DNA from: Chloroflexi bacterium 13_1_40CM_65_17
Lineage (GTDB): Bacteria > Chloroflexota > Dormibacteria > Dormibacterales > Dormibacteraceae
DNA: 48,688 nt
Direction of reading: 5' to 3'
Assembly (NCBI GenBank): GCA_001917815.1
Contig: MNES01000051.1
Location: 1 to 48,688 of the forward strand
Below the pieces are notes generated by a model. That model was not told the origin of the DNA. It worked only from the letters and a program-made list of their open reading frames with translations, and did no database searches. Both the position numbers and the translations under genes were made by a program. This document shows positions 32,894-41,601 of this stretch, piece after piece (the stretch's first letter is position 1; each line of letters begins with the position of its first letter).

Positions 32894-34218
32894 TCGCGTC
32901 CGACATTCAGCTGGACTCGGGCTTGACCGTCTTCGATCACCCGGTCGAACAAAGTCTCGAGACGATCCGCGGTGCGATTCCACGAGAACCGCTGCGCGAG
33001 CAGGCTGCCATGGCGGCCCATCTGCTGCGCCATCTGAGGATCGGCGAGCAGGCGACCGATGCGCTCGGCGTATGCGGCGGGATCGTTGCCATGGATGAGG
33101 TAGCCGCTGACCTCGTCGCGGACGACGGACCGAAGCCCCGGCACGTCCGACGAGACCACAGGGCAGCCACATGCTTGCGCCTCCAATCCGACGAGCCCGA
33201 ACGACTCGCTGTACGAAGGCATGACACACGCATCGGCGGCCGAGTAGAAGTACGGCAGCTCGTGGTGCGCGACCGATCCGAGAAAATCGACGCGGTCGCG
33301 AACGCCGAGCACGCTCGCGATAGCCTTGAGCCGGTCCTTTTCGCTTTCGTCGGCGTCGCGACTATCTTCACCCAGGACCATCAGGCGCAGGTCGGGATGG
33401 GCGCGGTCGCTCAGCAGGGCGAGGGCGCGGATCGCGATCTCGACTCCCTTCAACCGCTCGAGCCGGCCGACGAAGAGGAGCAGGGGTCCACCGCTGTAGC
33501 CGATCTTGCGGCGCGCCTCGGCCCGATCGAGCGGGCGGAAGCTGGTGAGGTCGACTCCGGGCGGAACCACGAAGACCCGGTCCGGGTTTGCGCCGTAGGA
33601 GGTGACGAGCTCGTCGACTTCATCCGAAGTCGAGGCGACCAGCAGGTCGGCCTGCTGCGCGATCTCAGCCTCGATTCTGATGCGAAGGGCCGGCTCAGGC
33701 CGCGCGCCGCTGGCCAGGCTTCGGTTCTTGACCAGGCCAAGCGTGTGCGCGATGTGCACCCAGCGCGCGGCCAGCTGCGGCCGAAGCAGGCATGCGACCT
33801 CGCCTGAGAGCCAGTAGTGCGAGAAGAGGAGGTCGTACTGGATCCCAGCGCTCGCGGCGAAAGCCGCGACCTGGGAGGCGAACGAAGGCACCTCGTTGAT
33901 GAGCGAGTATTTGTCGAGTCCGTTGCCCGCCGGGAGGTAGATCACGCGGGATAGCGGCGCGAGGGCTTCGAAGACGGGATCTTCGCTCGACTGCAATCGC
34001 GTGAAGATGTCGGTGGCGATGCCCCGGTCACTGAACGCGCTGCAGACCTCGCGGACGTACACGTTGAGGCCTCCGTTGGCGTTCTTGCCCAGGGATGCGG
34101 TGGGCGAGGTGTGCATGGAGATCACCGCGATGCGCCTGCGCGCGTCGCGATCCGACGTCAATCGGCTCTGCTCAGCCACGGTACGCCGATCTCGCGTCCA
34201 GCCAGCGCCTCGAGACAC
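32890..34218 (-). CDS. Glycosyltransferase family 4, MshA/sucrose-phosphate-synthase-like
   Basis: The protein has up to 442 aa. Its GT4 fold has an N-terminal acceptor domain (VISMHTSPTASLGKNANGGLNVYVRE, i.e. the GG-x-NVYV loop; IYLPAG; LLFSHYWLSGEVA) and a UDP-sugar-binding C-terminal domain (VPPGVDLTSFRPLDR; LLLFVGRLERLKGVEIAI; VDFLGSVAHHELPYFYSAAD; MPSYSESFGLVGLEAQACGCPVV with the E-x7-E motif). The N-terminal SPxxxxG...GGLNVYV pattern matches D-inositol-3-phosphate glycosyltransferase (mycothiol) and relatives, but no other mycothiol gene is here. The conserved part begins near residue 30; GTG 34218 and GTG 34179 are both possible starts. Confidence 0.87.
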   Translation of the reverse strand: MSRGAGWTRDRRTVAEQSRLTSDRDARRRIAVISMHTSPTASLGKNANGGLNVYVREVCSAFSDRGIATDIFTRLQSSEDPVFEALAPLSRVIYLPAGNGLDKYSLINEVPSFASQVAAFAASAGIQYDLLFSHYWLSGEVACLLRPQLAARWVHIAHTLGLVKNRSLASGARPEPALRIRIEAEIAQQADLLVASTSDEVDELVTSYGANPDRVFVVPPGVDLTSFRPLDRAEARRKIGYSGGPLLLFVGRLERLKGVEIAIRALALLSDRAHPDLRLMVLGEDSRDADESEKDRLKAIASVLGVRDRVDFLGSVAHHELPYFYSAADACVMPSYSESFGLVGLEAQACGCPVVSSDVPGLRSVVRDEVSGYLIHGNDPAAYAERIGRLLADPQMAQQMGRHGSLLAQRFSWNRTADRLETLFDRVIEDGQARVQLNVGRD

Positions 34219-34323
34219 AGCAGAACCCGGACCGTGAGACCGGCGAACAAGACCCCATACCGAGTAAAAACGTACGCGGTTCCCGGCTATTCCCGCTCGG
34301 AAGGCCCCCGAAGCCGGTGAGGT

Positions 34324-34329
34324 TATGAT
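34324..34329 (+). promoter_or_regulatory. -10 box (TATGAT) of the cytochrome c gene
   Basis: TATGAT ends 8 nt before the ATG at 34338; no ribosome binding site fits between. Confidence 0.5.
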
Positions 34330-34337
34330 TTGGCGGC

Positions 34338-34898
34338 ATGCGCCTGCTCAAGGGCTTCAAAGTCTCCGCCCTGGTCGCGATGGCGGTTCCGGCGCTCCTC
34401 GTGCTCACCGCCATAACAACCTTTGCCGACGCCTCTCCCGCTCGTACTCCGCTGCCGGGGGACCCCAATAAAGGCGGAACCCTTTACGGCCAGAACTGCG
34501 CCACCTGCCACGGAGTGAACCTGGAAGGAAACATCGGCCCGGCCCTCAACCCGATCTTCAAGCTGCCAGGCGTGACCGATCCCCTCGACCCCGACTTCCT
34601 CATCCAGATCATCACAAACGGCCGCAAGCACCAGGCGGGTGATCCGGGAACCGTGGACATGCCGGCGAAGGGCGGCAATGCCAACCTGACCCCTCAGGAC
34701 GTCAGGGACCTCGCGGCTTACGTCATCCAGCAGAACCAGCTGCCACCCGGATCGGCGCCCCTCCCGCCGGGAGAACTCGCCAAGCGCACAATCCTCTGGG
34801 TCTTCATCGGGATTGCGGCCATGGTCTTCGTGACGTTCCTGCTGGCCCAGTACAACATGCGCTGGATCGCGCGCCGGGCGGCGGCGCGACACAAGTAA
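34338..34898 (+). CDS. Membrane-anchored c-type cytochrome
   Basis: The 186-aa protein has an N-terminal signal/anchor (about residues 8-30), one haem c site CATCH (54-58), a distal Met in TVDMPAKGG (about 106), and ANLTPQDVRDLAAYVI, the usual C-terminal helix of class I mono-haem domains. A second transmembrane helix lies near the end (about 150-172, ILWVFIGIAAMVFVTFLLA), leaving a short basic tail. It faces outside the cytoplasmic membrane and probably shuttles electrons. No oxidase or quinol oxidoreductase genes are adjacent. Confidence 0.88.
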   Translation: MRLLKGFKVSALVAMAVPALLVLTAITTFADASPARTPLPGDPNKGGTLYGQNCATCHGVNLEGNIGPALNPIFKLPGVTDPLDPDFLIQIITNGRKHQAGDPGTVDMPAKGGNANLTPQDVRDLAAYVIQQNQLPPGSAPLPPGELAKRTILWVFIGIAAMVFVTFLLAQYNMRWIARRAAARHK

Positions 34899-34936
34899 GC
34901 GCGCAGGGGGCGGACGCAAGCCCTCGTCGCGCGCCG

Positions 34937-36112
34937 GTGCCGATTCCGACCCCGAAGGGCGCCTCGCCCAGGGTCCTCATCCTCTTCAGCGACACCGGCG
35001 GCGGCCATCGTGCCGCGGCGCGTGCTCTTACCGACGCGCTGAAACAGCTCGATCCGACCTGTGTCGTGACGGTTGCCGATCCACTCATCACACAGGGACC
35101 TGAGGTGGTGCGAAGGCTCGCTTCGCTGTACTCGCCTTTGATCCAGCGGTCCCGCGTCGCGTGGGGTGCGGTGTACCACTCGAGCAACACCAAGCCAACC
35201 TTCGCCGCCATCCGCGCCGTGTTCGGCCGCGGCGTGCGCAACGCCATCTCCGAGCTGCTCCAGCAACACGACCCTGACGTCGTACTTTCAGTGCATCCCC
35301 TGCTGAACCATGTCGCCCACCAGGCCATTCAGAAAGGCGGCCGGCCGCGAGCGCTGATGACGGTCATCACGGACCTTGTCGATTTCCATCGCGGCTGGAC
35401 CTTCAGTCAGGCCGACCTCGTCGTGGCACCGACCGAGCTGGCGCGAAAGGTGGCTCTTCGCCGCCGCGTGCCGGCAGACCGCGTCAAGCTGCTCGGGCTG
35501 CCGGTCGACCTCCGTTTTCGCCCACCCGCCCCGGGCGAAAAGCTTGCGCTGCGACGCCGCTTCGGCCTCGATGAAACGCGATTCACAGTCCTGGTGATGG
35601 GAGGAGCGGCCGGCGTCGGCAACTTGCTGAAGCAGGTGCGCGTGCTCGCGTGGGAGCCGCATCAGTGGCAGGTCGTCGCAGTGTGCGGGCGAAACGAGAA
35701 GCTGCGCCGTCGGTTGGCCCGCGTCCGTTTCGCCACGCCGACTTTGATCCTCGGCTTCGTCGACTACATGCCCGAGCTCATGCGCGCATGCGACGCCGTG
35801 GTGACGAAGGCCGGACCTGGTGCCATCGCCGAGGCGCTGGCGACCGGTGTGCCGGTGCTGATCACCGGCTTCCTGCCGGGACAAGAATCGCCAAACGTCG
35901 ACTTTGTCGTCGAGTCCGGCTTCGGCGCCTTCACCCCCAAGGAAAACGAGCTGCTCGACGGCATGCGGGTACTCGCCGAGGGTGGGCCGACATGGCAGGA
36001 GATGTCGCGCAAGGCCGCCGAGATGGCGCACCCGTATGCGTCCTCGGACATTGCGCGCGAGTGCCTGCTGCTCGCCGCCCGCTACAGGGCGTCAGCGCAG
36101 ACGAGGCGGTAG
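34937..36112 (+). CDS. MGDG synthase/MurG-like glycosyltransferase (GT28)
   Basis: The 391-aa protein resembles diacylglycerol glycosyltransferases such as UgtP and MGDG synthase. It starts RVLILFSDTGGGHRAAARAL, the GGGH loop of this group. VVLSVHPLLNHVAHQAI and MTVITDLVDFHRGWTFSQADLVVAPTE follow (the second as MTVITDLVDFHRGWTF). In the nucleotide-sugar domain it has VLVMGGAAGVGNLLKQV, LILGFVDYMPELMRACDAVVTKAGPGAIAEALA (the GT-B donor site, key residues KAGPGA), and VLITGFLPGQESPNVDFV. It probably makes membrane glycolipids from UDP-sugar. The GTG start overlaps nothing; the 3' end overlaps the convergent helicase by 31 bp. Confidence 0.87.
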   Translation: MPIPTPKGASPRVLILFSDTGGGHRAAARALTDALKQLDPTCVVTVADPLITQGPEVVRRLASLYSPLIQRSRVAWGAVYHSSNTKPTFAAIRAVFGRGVRNAISELLQQHDPDVVLSVHPLLNHVAHQAIQKGGRPRALMTVITDLVDFHRGWTFSQADLVVAPTELARKVALRRRVPADRVKLLGLPVDLRFRPPAPGEKLALRRRFGLDETRFTVLVMGGAAGVGNLLKQVRVLAWEPHQWQVVAVCGRNEKLRRRLARVRFATPTLILGFVDYMPELMRACDAVVTKAGPGAIAEALATGVPVLITGFLPGQESPNVDFVVESGFGAFTPKENELLDGMRVLAEGGPTWQEMSRKAAEMAHPYASSDIARECLLLAARYRASAQTRR

Positions 36113-38811
36113 GGACAGAGGCGGCAGCGACGCCGGTCGGGTCTCGCATCGAAGCGACCAGACCTCACTCCTTCCGCAACCTCCGCACCCTGCTTCGCCG
36201 CTTCGGCCACCGACGCGCTGGAGTGATCGACGCTCGTGGAGGTTCCCGAGGCCAGGTAAACGATCTCGAGCTCGATGGGATCGAGCTGCAGCGCCGACTC
36301 GGCGCCCAGTGCGTAGAGCGCCACCTGCAAATCGCGCCGGCCTCGCGCGAGCGGCCGGCCTGACTTGTAGTCGATGATGTGCCAGCCCTCAGCCGTGCGG
36401 TCGATGCGGTCGATGATGCCGTTGAGCGTCCAGCCGTCGACCGCAACCGAGAATGATTGCTCGAGGAACTCGGGACGAGCGTCCAGCCCGCCCCGCTTGC
36501 GATAGGCCTCCAGCTGCTCCACACCGTTGCGTTCGAACGTGGCAGCGCGACGGGGGTCGGGAAAGGTGGTCTCGCCCCAGACGTCGTGATGTAGCGCCCT
36601 GAGCATGCTCGAGGTCACATCCGCGCCCGCGCGCCTGGCTTCTCCGGCGCGACGCAGCGTCTCGTGGATGATGACGCCCTGTACCGCCTCCGCGGACTGG
36701 ACCACGGGCAGCCGCTGGACGTGGCGGTACCAGTACTGGCGAGGACAATCGCGGTAAGAGGCAATAGAAGAGTAGGAAAGAACGACAGCGGGTGCGCCCT
36801 CCCCGCTCGCGGGGAGGGCAGGGGGTGGGGAGACGCGGTCTTCCGCGACGTCGCGGCGCTCGACGGTACGTGTACCCGCCTGTCGCACCTCCTCGAGGAA
36901 CCTCGAATCCCTCCACCGCCGCCCTCCCTCGTAGTGCGACGCTCGCGTGAGATACAGCAGCCGGCGCGCGCGCGTCATCGCTACATAGAGGAGGCGCCTC
37001 TCTTCCGCGATGACATCCTCCCGCCCGCGGACGAGTGGCTCCAGCACTGTCGCCGGCAGCTCGAACCGTGGCGAACGCCCCGACTGCGGCAGCCTCCCCT
37101 CCACGAGCCCGGGCACGAAGACGCCGTCGAACTCGAGACCCTTCGCCTGATGGATGGTCATCACCTGCACAGCGTCGGCGAGACCCTCCACCTCCGCCGG
37201 CCTTTCGTCCTCCTGCGACAGCAGCACCAGGTCGAGGTGGCGCATATAGGCCTGGAGCGAGCGGTCGGCCTGCACCTCGCAGTACTCCGCGATCAGCTCG
37301 GCAAAGCGGCTTACGTTGGCCACCGCCAGCGCGGCCTCGCTTCCCTCGAGCGTGGTCGAGAGCACGTCCAGGTAGCGAGTCCTCTCCATCAGCTCGAAGA
37401 AGAGGTCGCGAACGTCGAGCTCAGCAGCCTGCGCAGCTAGCGTCTGCAGCAGGTGCGCGAACAGGCCTGCGGGCGCCCACGCCTTCAGCGCGTCGAGCGG
37501 AGACAGGTCCTTGCGGTCGCGCAGAACGGCGAGGGCCTGGTCGGGATCCAGCGACAGAGGCGGACGCGTCACGGCGCGAGCAATAGCAACCACATCGCCT
37601 GGGTCTCTGAGGACGCGCAGGAGCGCGACCACATCCTTGATCTCCGGACGATCGTGGAATCCATGCCCCCCGATCACCACATGGGGCACACCGTGCGCGG
37701 CCAGCGCGGTTGCGATGGGGCGGGCGATCGCATTGGTGCGGCACAACACCGCGATCTCAGCGACGGGCAACCCAGACGCGATCAGCCGCGCCGCCTCCCG
37801 CGCGATGGCGTCTGCCTCGATGGCGCCATCCGGACATGCCCACACCTGCACCTTTTCGCCGGTCCGGCCCGAACGCAGCTGCTTGGGAAGCCGATCCGCG
37901 TTGTGGCCGACGAGGGCTGATGCAGCAGCGACGATGCGGCGCGAGCTGCGGTGGTTGCGGCCGAGCGTCACCGTCGTGGCCGCGGGAAATGCGTTTCGGA
38001 AACGCTCGAGGCTGGCGCGCGATGCGCCCCGAAACCGATAGATGCTCTGATCGTCATCGCCGACGACAAACGGTTCGCCACCGCCAGCGACAAGCTCGAC
38101 CAGGCGTTCCTGCGCCAGGTTGAGGTCCTGATACTCGTCGACGAGCACGTGTGGATAGCGGGCGCGATAGGCCTCGAGCACTTGGGGCCGCTGTTCGAGC
38201 ATCCTCACCGCGAGCGCCAGCAGGTCCTCGAAATCGACCAGCCTCTGTTTGCGGCACTCGACCTCGTAGGCGCGAAAGAGGCGAACGCACGCCTGCATCA
38301 GCTCGCCCCTGTCTCGATCCTCCGCCTCTCGCGCCCATATGCCCAGGCGTTCCAGCGGAACGAGCTCCTGCTTCAGCCGCTCCAGCATCAGCAGCGCCGG
38401 TGCCACCAGGTCGTCGGGTCGCTCGTCTCCGGTGAGCGCGAGGTCGCCGAGCTGCCACATCAGCTCGCGGGCGAGGATCCAGCGGTCGGCGCCGGTGAGG
38501 ATCCGGAATCCCGCCGGCACGCCAATCGCACGCCCGTCCGCGCGCAGCCAGGAAAGGGCGATCGCGTGAAACGTCCCCACGCCCGGAGCCGCGGACCCGG
38601 TGAGGTCTTCGATGCGTTCGCGCATCTCCGCAGCGGCGCGGTCGGTGAACGTCATGACCAGGATCGAGCCCGGCAGAGCGCCGGCCTTCACAAGCCGCCG
38701 GAACCGTTCGGCGATGACCGCCGTCTTGCCAGTGCCGGCCCCGGCCACCACACGCACCGGCCCGCGGCCGATGGCCGCCGCGGCGCGCTGCTCGGCATCC
38801 AGCCGGATCAA
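36082..38811 (-). CDS. UvrD-type helicase fused to a PD-(D/E)XK Fe-S nuclease
   Basis: The protein has 909 aa. The helicase part has AGAGTGKTAV (Walker A, residues 23-32), MTFTDRAAAEMRERI, LVDEYQDLNLAQERLV (motif II), VVGDDDQSIYRFRGA, VTLGRNHRSSRRIV (motif IV), VMTIHQAKGLEFDGVFVPGLV and LLYVAMTRARRLLYL (motif VI). The nuclease part has IIHETLRRAGE, LNGIIDRIDRTAEGWHIIDYKSG with catalytic Asp...DYK, and LQVALYALGAE. Cys689 (YRDCPRQYW) and C896-C899-C905 at the end form an AddB/AdnA-like Fe-S site. It probably processes double-strand breaks. The TTG at 38811 overlaps the dciA stop as TTGA; the frame is open further upstream without homology. A palindromic repeat lies in the linker (36796-36819). 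Confidence 0.92.
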   Translation of the reverse strand: MIRLDAEQRAAAAIGRGPVRVVAGAGTGKTAVIAERFRRLVKAGALPGSILVMTFTDRAAAEMRERIEDLTGSAAPGVGTFHAIALSWLRADGRAIGVPAGFRILTGADRWILARELMWQLGDLALTGDERPDDLVAPALLMLERLKQELVPLERLGIWAREAEDRDRGELMQACVRLFRAYEVECRKQRLVDFEDLLALAVRMLEQRPQVLEAYRARYPHVLVDEYQDLNLAQERLVELVAGGGEPFVVGDDDQSIYRFRGASRASLERFRNAFPAATTVTLGRNHRSSRRIVAAASALVGHNADRLPKQLRSGRTGEKVQVWACPDGAIEADAIAREAARLIASGLPVAEIAVLCRTNAIARPIATALAAHGVPHVVIGGHGFHDRPEIKDVVALLRVLRDPGDVVAIARAVTRPPLSLDPDQALAVLRDRKDLSPLDALKAWAPAGLFAHLLQTLAAQAAELDVRDLFFELMERTRYLDVLSTTLEGSEAALAVANVSRFAELIAEYCEVQADRSLQAYMRHLDLVLLSQEDERPAEVEGLADAVQVMTIHQAKGLEFDGVFVPGLVEGRLPQSGRSPRFELPATVLEPLVRGREDVIAEERRLLYVAMTRARRLLYLTRASHYEGGRRWRDSRFLEEVRQAGTRTVERRDVAEDRVSPPPALPASGEGAPAVVLSYSSIASYRDCPRQYWYRHVQRLPVVQSAEAVQGVIIHETLRRAGEARRAGADVTSSMLRALHHDVWGETTFPDPRRAATFERNGVEQLEAYRKRGGLDARPEFLEQSFSVAVDGWTLNGIIDRIDRTAEGWHIIDYKSGRPLARGRRDLQVALYALGAESALQLDPIELEIVYLASGTSTSVDHSSASVAEAAKQGAEVAEGVRSGRFDARPDRRRCRLCPYRLVCADAL
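36796..36819. repeat. Palindromic repeat inside the helicase-nuclease gene
   Basis: GCCCTCCCCG (36796-36805), CTCG, CGGGGAGGGC (36810-36819) is a perfect 10-bp-arm hairpin, followed by the G-rich AGGGGGTGGGG. In the protein it encodes part of VSPPPALPASGEGAP, a low-complexity stretch between the helicase and nuclease domains. The form is that of palindromic repeats dispersed in many high-GC genomes, here kept in frame. Confidence 0.65.
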
Positions 38812-39107
38812 TCGACGACCGTCGAACGCCCGATGCGCACGCGCAGCGCGCGGACCCGGCGGCCAAGGTCCAGTCCGTTCAGGCGCTCGACGATCGTTTC
38901 GGCGTCGAGTCGCAGCTGGTGGGCCAAGGCTGGGCTCGACGTGGTCACGAGCAGGGTCCCTGAACGGAGCTCCACCTCGTCGCACAACCGGGCCGGTTCC
39001 GCACCGATGATCGACCGAAAAGCCACAGCTACCTGGGTCCCCAGCAGGCGGCCTCCGCCAGGCTGACGGCGGAGCACCTGCGGCAGGATCTTGCCCAGCT
39101 TATCCAC
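38808..39107 (-). CDS. dciA: DciA-like protein (DUF721)
   Basis: The 99-aa product has the DUF721/DciA pattern: LGKILPQVLRRQPGGGRLLG at the N-terminus, VAFRSIIGAEPARLCDEVEL, GTLLVTTSSPALAHQLRLDAETIVERLNG (written in parts: GTLLVTTSSPALAHQLRL), then basic strands. DciA loads the replicative helicase in bacteria lacking DnaC/DnaI. Its place after recF, as in actinobacteria, supports that. It overlaps recF by 8 nt and the helicase gene by 4 nt, forming one operon with dnaN-recF. Confidence 0.85.
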   Translation of the reverse strand: MDKLGKILPQVLRRQPGGGRLLGTQVAVAFRSIIGAEPARLCDEVELRSGTLLVTTSSPALAHQLRLDAETIVERLNGLDLGRRVRALRVRIGRSTVVD

Positions 39108-40185
39108 AGGGTTTCACCGTCCCTGCTTCGACGTTCCAGACAGCGGCCTCGGCAATGAGATCCGCTGGAAAGGGGCCGGCATCGACGGATGTGATCACGA
39201 CCTGTCCGTCGGTCGCCACGCGGCGCAGGAGCGCGCCACGCCGCTCGAGATCGAGCTCCGACAGGACGTCGTCCAGCAAGAGCACCGGCCGCTCGCCGGT
39301 GCGCGTGGTCACGAGCTCGGCCTCCGCCAGCTTCAGGCTCACCACAGCGGTCCGCTGCTGACCTTGCGATCCAAAGCTTCGAGCGTCCCGCCCGTCCAGC
39401 AGCACGCGCACGTCGTCGCGATGTGGCCCGATGCTGGTGGCGCCGCGGCGCAGGTCCTCCGCTAGCGAGTTATGCACAGCCGCCGCCATGTCCGACGGCG
39501 GTCCCAGATACTCGATCTCGAGATGCTCCCCAGCCCCGATTTCCGAGTGGCAGCGGGCGGCCGCCGGCGCGAGCTCGCGCACTGCCTTGGCCCTGGCCGC
39601 GGCGACCTCCGAGCCCGTTCGGACCAGCTCCGCGTCCCACACGTCGAGCACTGCCTGGGCCTCCTCGCCGGACGCGATTCGCTTGAGCAGGCTGTTGCGC
39701 TGCTCGAGGATCCGGCGCAGCCCCGACAAGGCGCGCGCATACCCGGGCTCGACCTGGACGAGGAGCTGATTGAGGAATCGCCGGCGCTGATCCGGCCCAG
39801 CCTTGATCAACCCGAGGTCGTCAGGCCAGAAGAGGGTGACCCGAAAGTGCCCAGGTAGGTCGACGGCCCGGCGCCGCGCGCCATCGACCTCGATCGTGCG
39901 GTGCGCCCGGTCCCCCTCGACGTTGAGGGCGATGGTCAGCTCCATACGCCTGCCCGAGCTCTCGACCACGGCCTCGATGCGCGAAGCCGGTGCGACCGGC
40001 CCCACGAGCTCGACTTCGCGGCGAGCGCGAGGCGACGTGGAGAGGGCCAGCATCGCCACCGCCTCGAGCAGATTCGTTTTGCCCTGGCCGTTGGCGCCCA
40101 TGAAAACATTGACCCCGGGCTCCATCGAAAGGTCCAGATGGGCGTAGTTGCGATGGTTCCTGAGTTGGAGGCGCCGGAGGAGCAC
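39100..40185 (-). CDS. recF: DNA replication and repair protein RecF
   Basis: RecF (361 aa) is an SMC-like ATPase that helps load RecA at gapped DNA. It has the N-terminal LLRRLQLRNHRNYAHLDL, Walker A GANGQGKTNLLEA (about residues 31-43), LFWPDDLGLIKAGPDQRRRFLN, GPHRDDVRVLL, the signature SFGSQGQQRTAVVSLKLAEA, and Walker B PVLLLDDVLSELD. Length is typical. It is downstream of dnaN, 17 bp apart, in the classical dnaA-dnaN-recF order. Confidence 0.96.
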   Translation of the reverse strand: MLLRRLQLRNHRNYAHLDLSMEPGVNVFMGANGQGKTNLLEAVAMLALSTSPRARREVELVGPVAPASRIEAVVESSGRRMELTIALNVEGDRAHRTIEVDGARRRAVDLPGHFRVTLFWPDDLGLIKAGPDQRRRFLNQLLVQVEPGYARALSGLRRILEQRNSLLKRIASGEEAQAVLDVWDAELVRTGSEVAAARAKAVRELAPAAARCHSEIGAGEHLEIEYLGPPSDMAAAVHNSLAEDLRRGATSIGPHRDDVRVLLDGRDARSFGSQGQQRTAVVSLKLAEAELVTTRTGERPVLLLDDVLSELDLERRGALLRRVATDGQVVITSVDAGPFPADLIAEAAVWNVEAGTVKPCG

Positions 40186-40202
40186 GCAGGCTTTGACGGA
40201 CC

Positions 40203-41348
40203 TTAGGACATCGCCACCCGAACGGGCATGATCACGTAGAGGTAGTGCTCCTTGCCTGGCGGGCGCAGCAGGCCGGGGCTCAGCGGCCCGTCGAAGAGGA
40301 GCTCGACCTGATCCTCACCCATCACGCCCAGCGCATCGAGGACGTAGCGGGCATTGAACGCGATCTGGATGTCGGAGCCGTCGACTTCCGCCGGCATCTC
40401 CGCCCGGCTGTCGCCCACCTCATTGGTGGTCGCCGACAGCACGAGCGAACCTGACTGGGCTTTGACCCGGATGACGTTTGCGCTGTCACGCGCGAAAAGG
40501 GATACAGCCCGCACGGTCTGGGTGAGCTCGGATGTCGAGACCTTGACTGTGGTTGAGCTCTTGCTGGGGATAACCTGTGCGTAGTTGGGATACTTGCCGT
40601 CGATCAGGCGGGAAGTCAGCTCCGAGCTCCCGGCTCTGAAGAAGATCTGGTTGCGGGCCTTCGAGATGATCACTTCCACCCGGCCCGGTTCCCCTTTCAA
40701 GACTCTCGATAGCTCGGCCAGGGCGCGGGCCGGCACGATCAGGCTTGCCTCGAGATCGGCCGCTCCAGCCGCACCAAGCTTCCGCACCGCCAGGCGGTGA
40801 CCGTCGGTGGCCGCGAACGTGAGGTTGCCGCCTTGAACCTGGACCAGCACGCCGGTGAGCACCGGGCGCGCTTCGTCTGTTGAGGCCGCCATCTGAGTCT
40901 GCTCGACAGCGCTTACCAGGTCGTCCAGCGCGACTTCGATGCGGTCGCCTTCGTCTGGTCGCGGACCGGGAGGAAACTCCTCGGCCTCGATGCACTTGAT
41001 GTGGGTGTCAAACCGAGCGCACCGCAGGTTGAGCGACTGCGTGGCTCCGTCAAGCGTCATCTCGAGATCCTGGTCAGGGAGCGTGCTTACAAAATCGGTG
41101 AGCAACCGCGCCGGCGCGGTGGTGCTGCCCTCCATCGCCACCTCCGCCGCCACCAGCTTCCTGATTCCAATCTCGAGGTTGGTCGCCGTCAGCGCGAGGC
41201 CTTCCGATGTCGTCTCGATCAGGATGTTGTTGAGGATGGGCAGCGTGGTGCGGCTCGAGATCGCTCGCGATACGACTTGCAGCGCCTGACCGAGAACAGC
41301 AGGTCTGCATGTCACCTTCAGCTGGGTTTCGATCGCTTTGGCTTTCAA
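40203..41348 (-). CDS. dnaN: DNA polymerase III beta subunit (sliding clamp)
   Basis: DnaN (381 aa) has the three clamp domains: LGQALQVVSRAISSRTTLPILNNILIET (key part SRTTLPILNNI), ATNLEIGIRKLV; then the middle domain with TGVLVQVQGGNLTFAATDGHRLAV and VIVPARALAELSRVL; then LTSRLIDGKYPNYAQVIP and FNARYVLDALGVMGEDQVELLFDGPLSP, ending YLYVIMPVRV, the canonical C-terminal hydrophobic-pocket region (the usual ending is VMPVR[IL]). The gene lies 253 bp downstream of dnaA across a DnaA-box cluster. Confidence 0.97.
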   Translation of the reverse strand: MKAKAIETQLKVTCRPAVLGQALQVVSRAISSRTTLPILNNILIETTSEGLALTATNLEIGIRKLVAAEVAMEGSTTAPARLLTDFVSTLPDQDLEMTLDGATQSLNLRCARFDTHIKCIEAEEFPPGPRPDEGDRIEVALDDLVSAVEQTQMAASTDEARPVLTGVLVQVQGGNLTFAATDGHRLAVRKLGAAGAADLEASLIVPARALAELSRVLKGEPGRVEVIISKARNQIFFRAGSSELTSRLIDGKYPNYAQVIPSKSSTTVKVSTSELTQTVRAVSLFARDSANVIRVKAQSGSLVLSATTNEVGDSRAEMPAEVDGSDIQIAFNARYVLDALGVMGEDQVELLFDGPLSPGLLRPPGKEHYLYVIMPVRVAMS

Positions 41349-41601
41349 GACAGTTGTCCCCCGTTTGTAGAGTTTCTCTTAATAGAGATCACCCGTAGTC
41401 GATAACAGTAAGCGCTGTGGAGAGTGTGGATGTCGAGATGCTTTACAGATCGGGCTGGGCGGGGGATAAGGTCAGGACAAGCCCGGGGGGAGGCGATGCT
41501 CCCTGTGCTATCCCTGTGGAGCAGTCGCCGGCCGGTTGACGATCCACTGCCTCTCCCGACCCAACTCGCACAACTTGTGGATAGCCGCGTCTCATTGAGC
41601 A
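41349..41601. other. dnaA-dnaN intergenic region with DnaA-box-like sites (oriC candidate)
   Basis: In 253 bp there are four DnaA-box-like 9-mers on the same strand: TGTGGAGAG (41416-41424), TGTGGATGT (41425-41433, directly abutting), TGTGGAGCA (41515-41523) and TGTGGATAG (41576-41584, one mismatch to the complement of TTATCCACA). A more A/T-rich patch with CTCTTAATAGAGATC lies at about 41370-41390. This is one of two origin candidates. Confidence 0.55.

Noticed and set aside
36664-37440. 258-codon plus-strand ORF within the helicase gene
   Set aside because: It is antisense to well-defined helicase motifs and contains the palindromic repeat; no homology is visible.
38812-38985. Helicase start at 38985
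   Set aside because: The added 58 residues are non-conserved and lie inside dciA; the TTG at 38811 in a TTGA overlap fits the family start.
39105-39125. GGTTTCACCG as half of a parS site
   Set aside because: The other half of TGTTTCACGTGAAACA is missing; no full parS was seen in the window.
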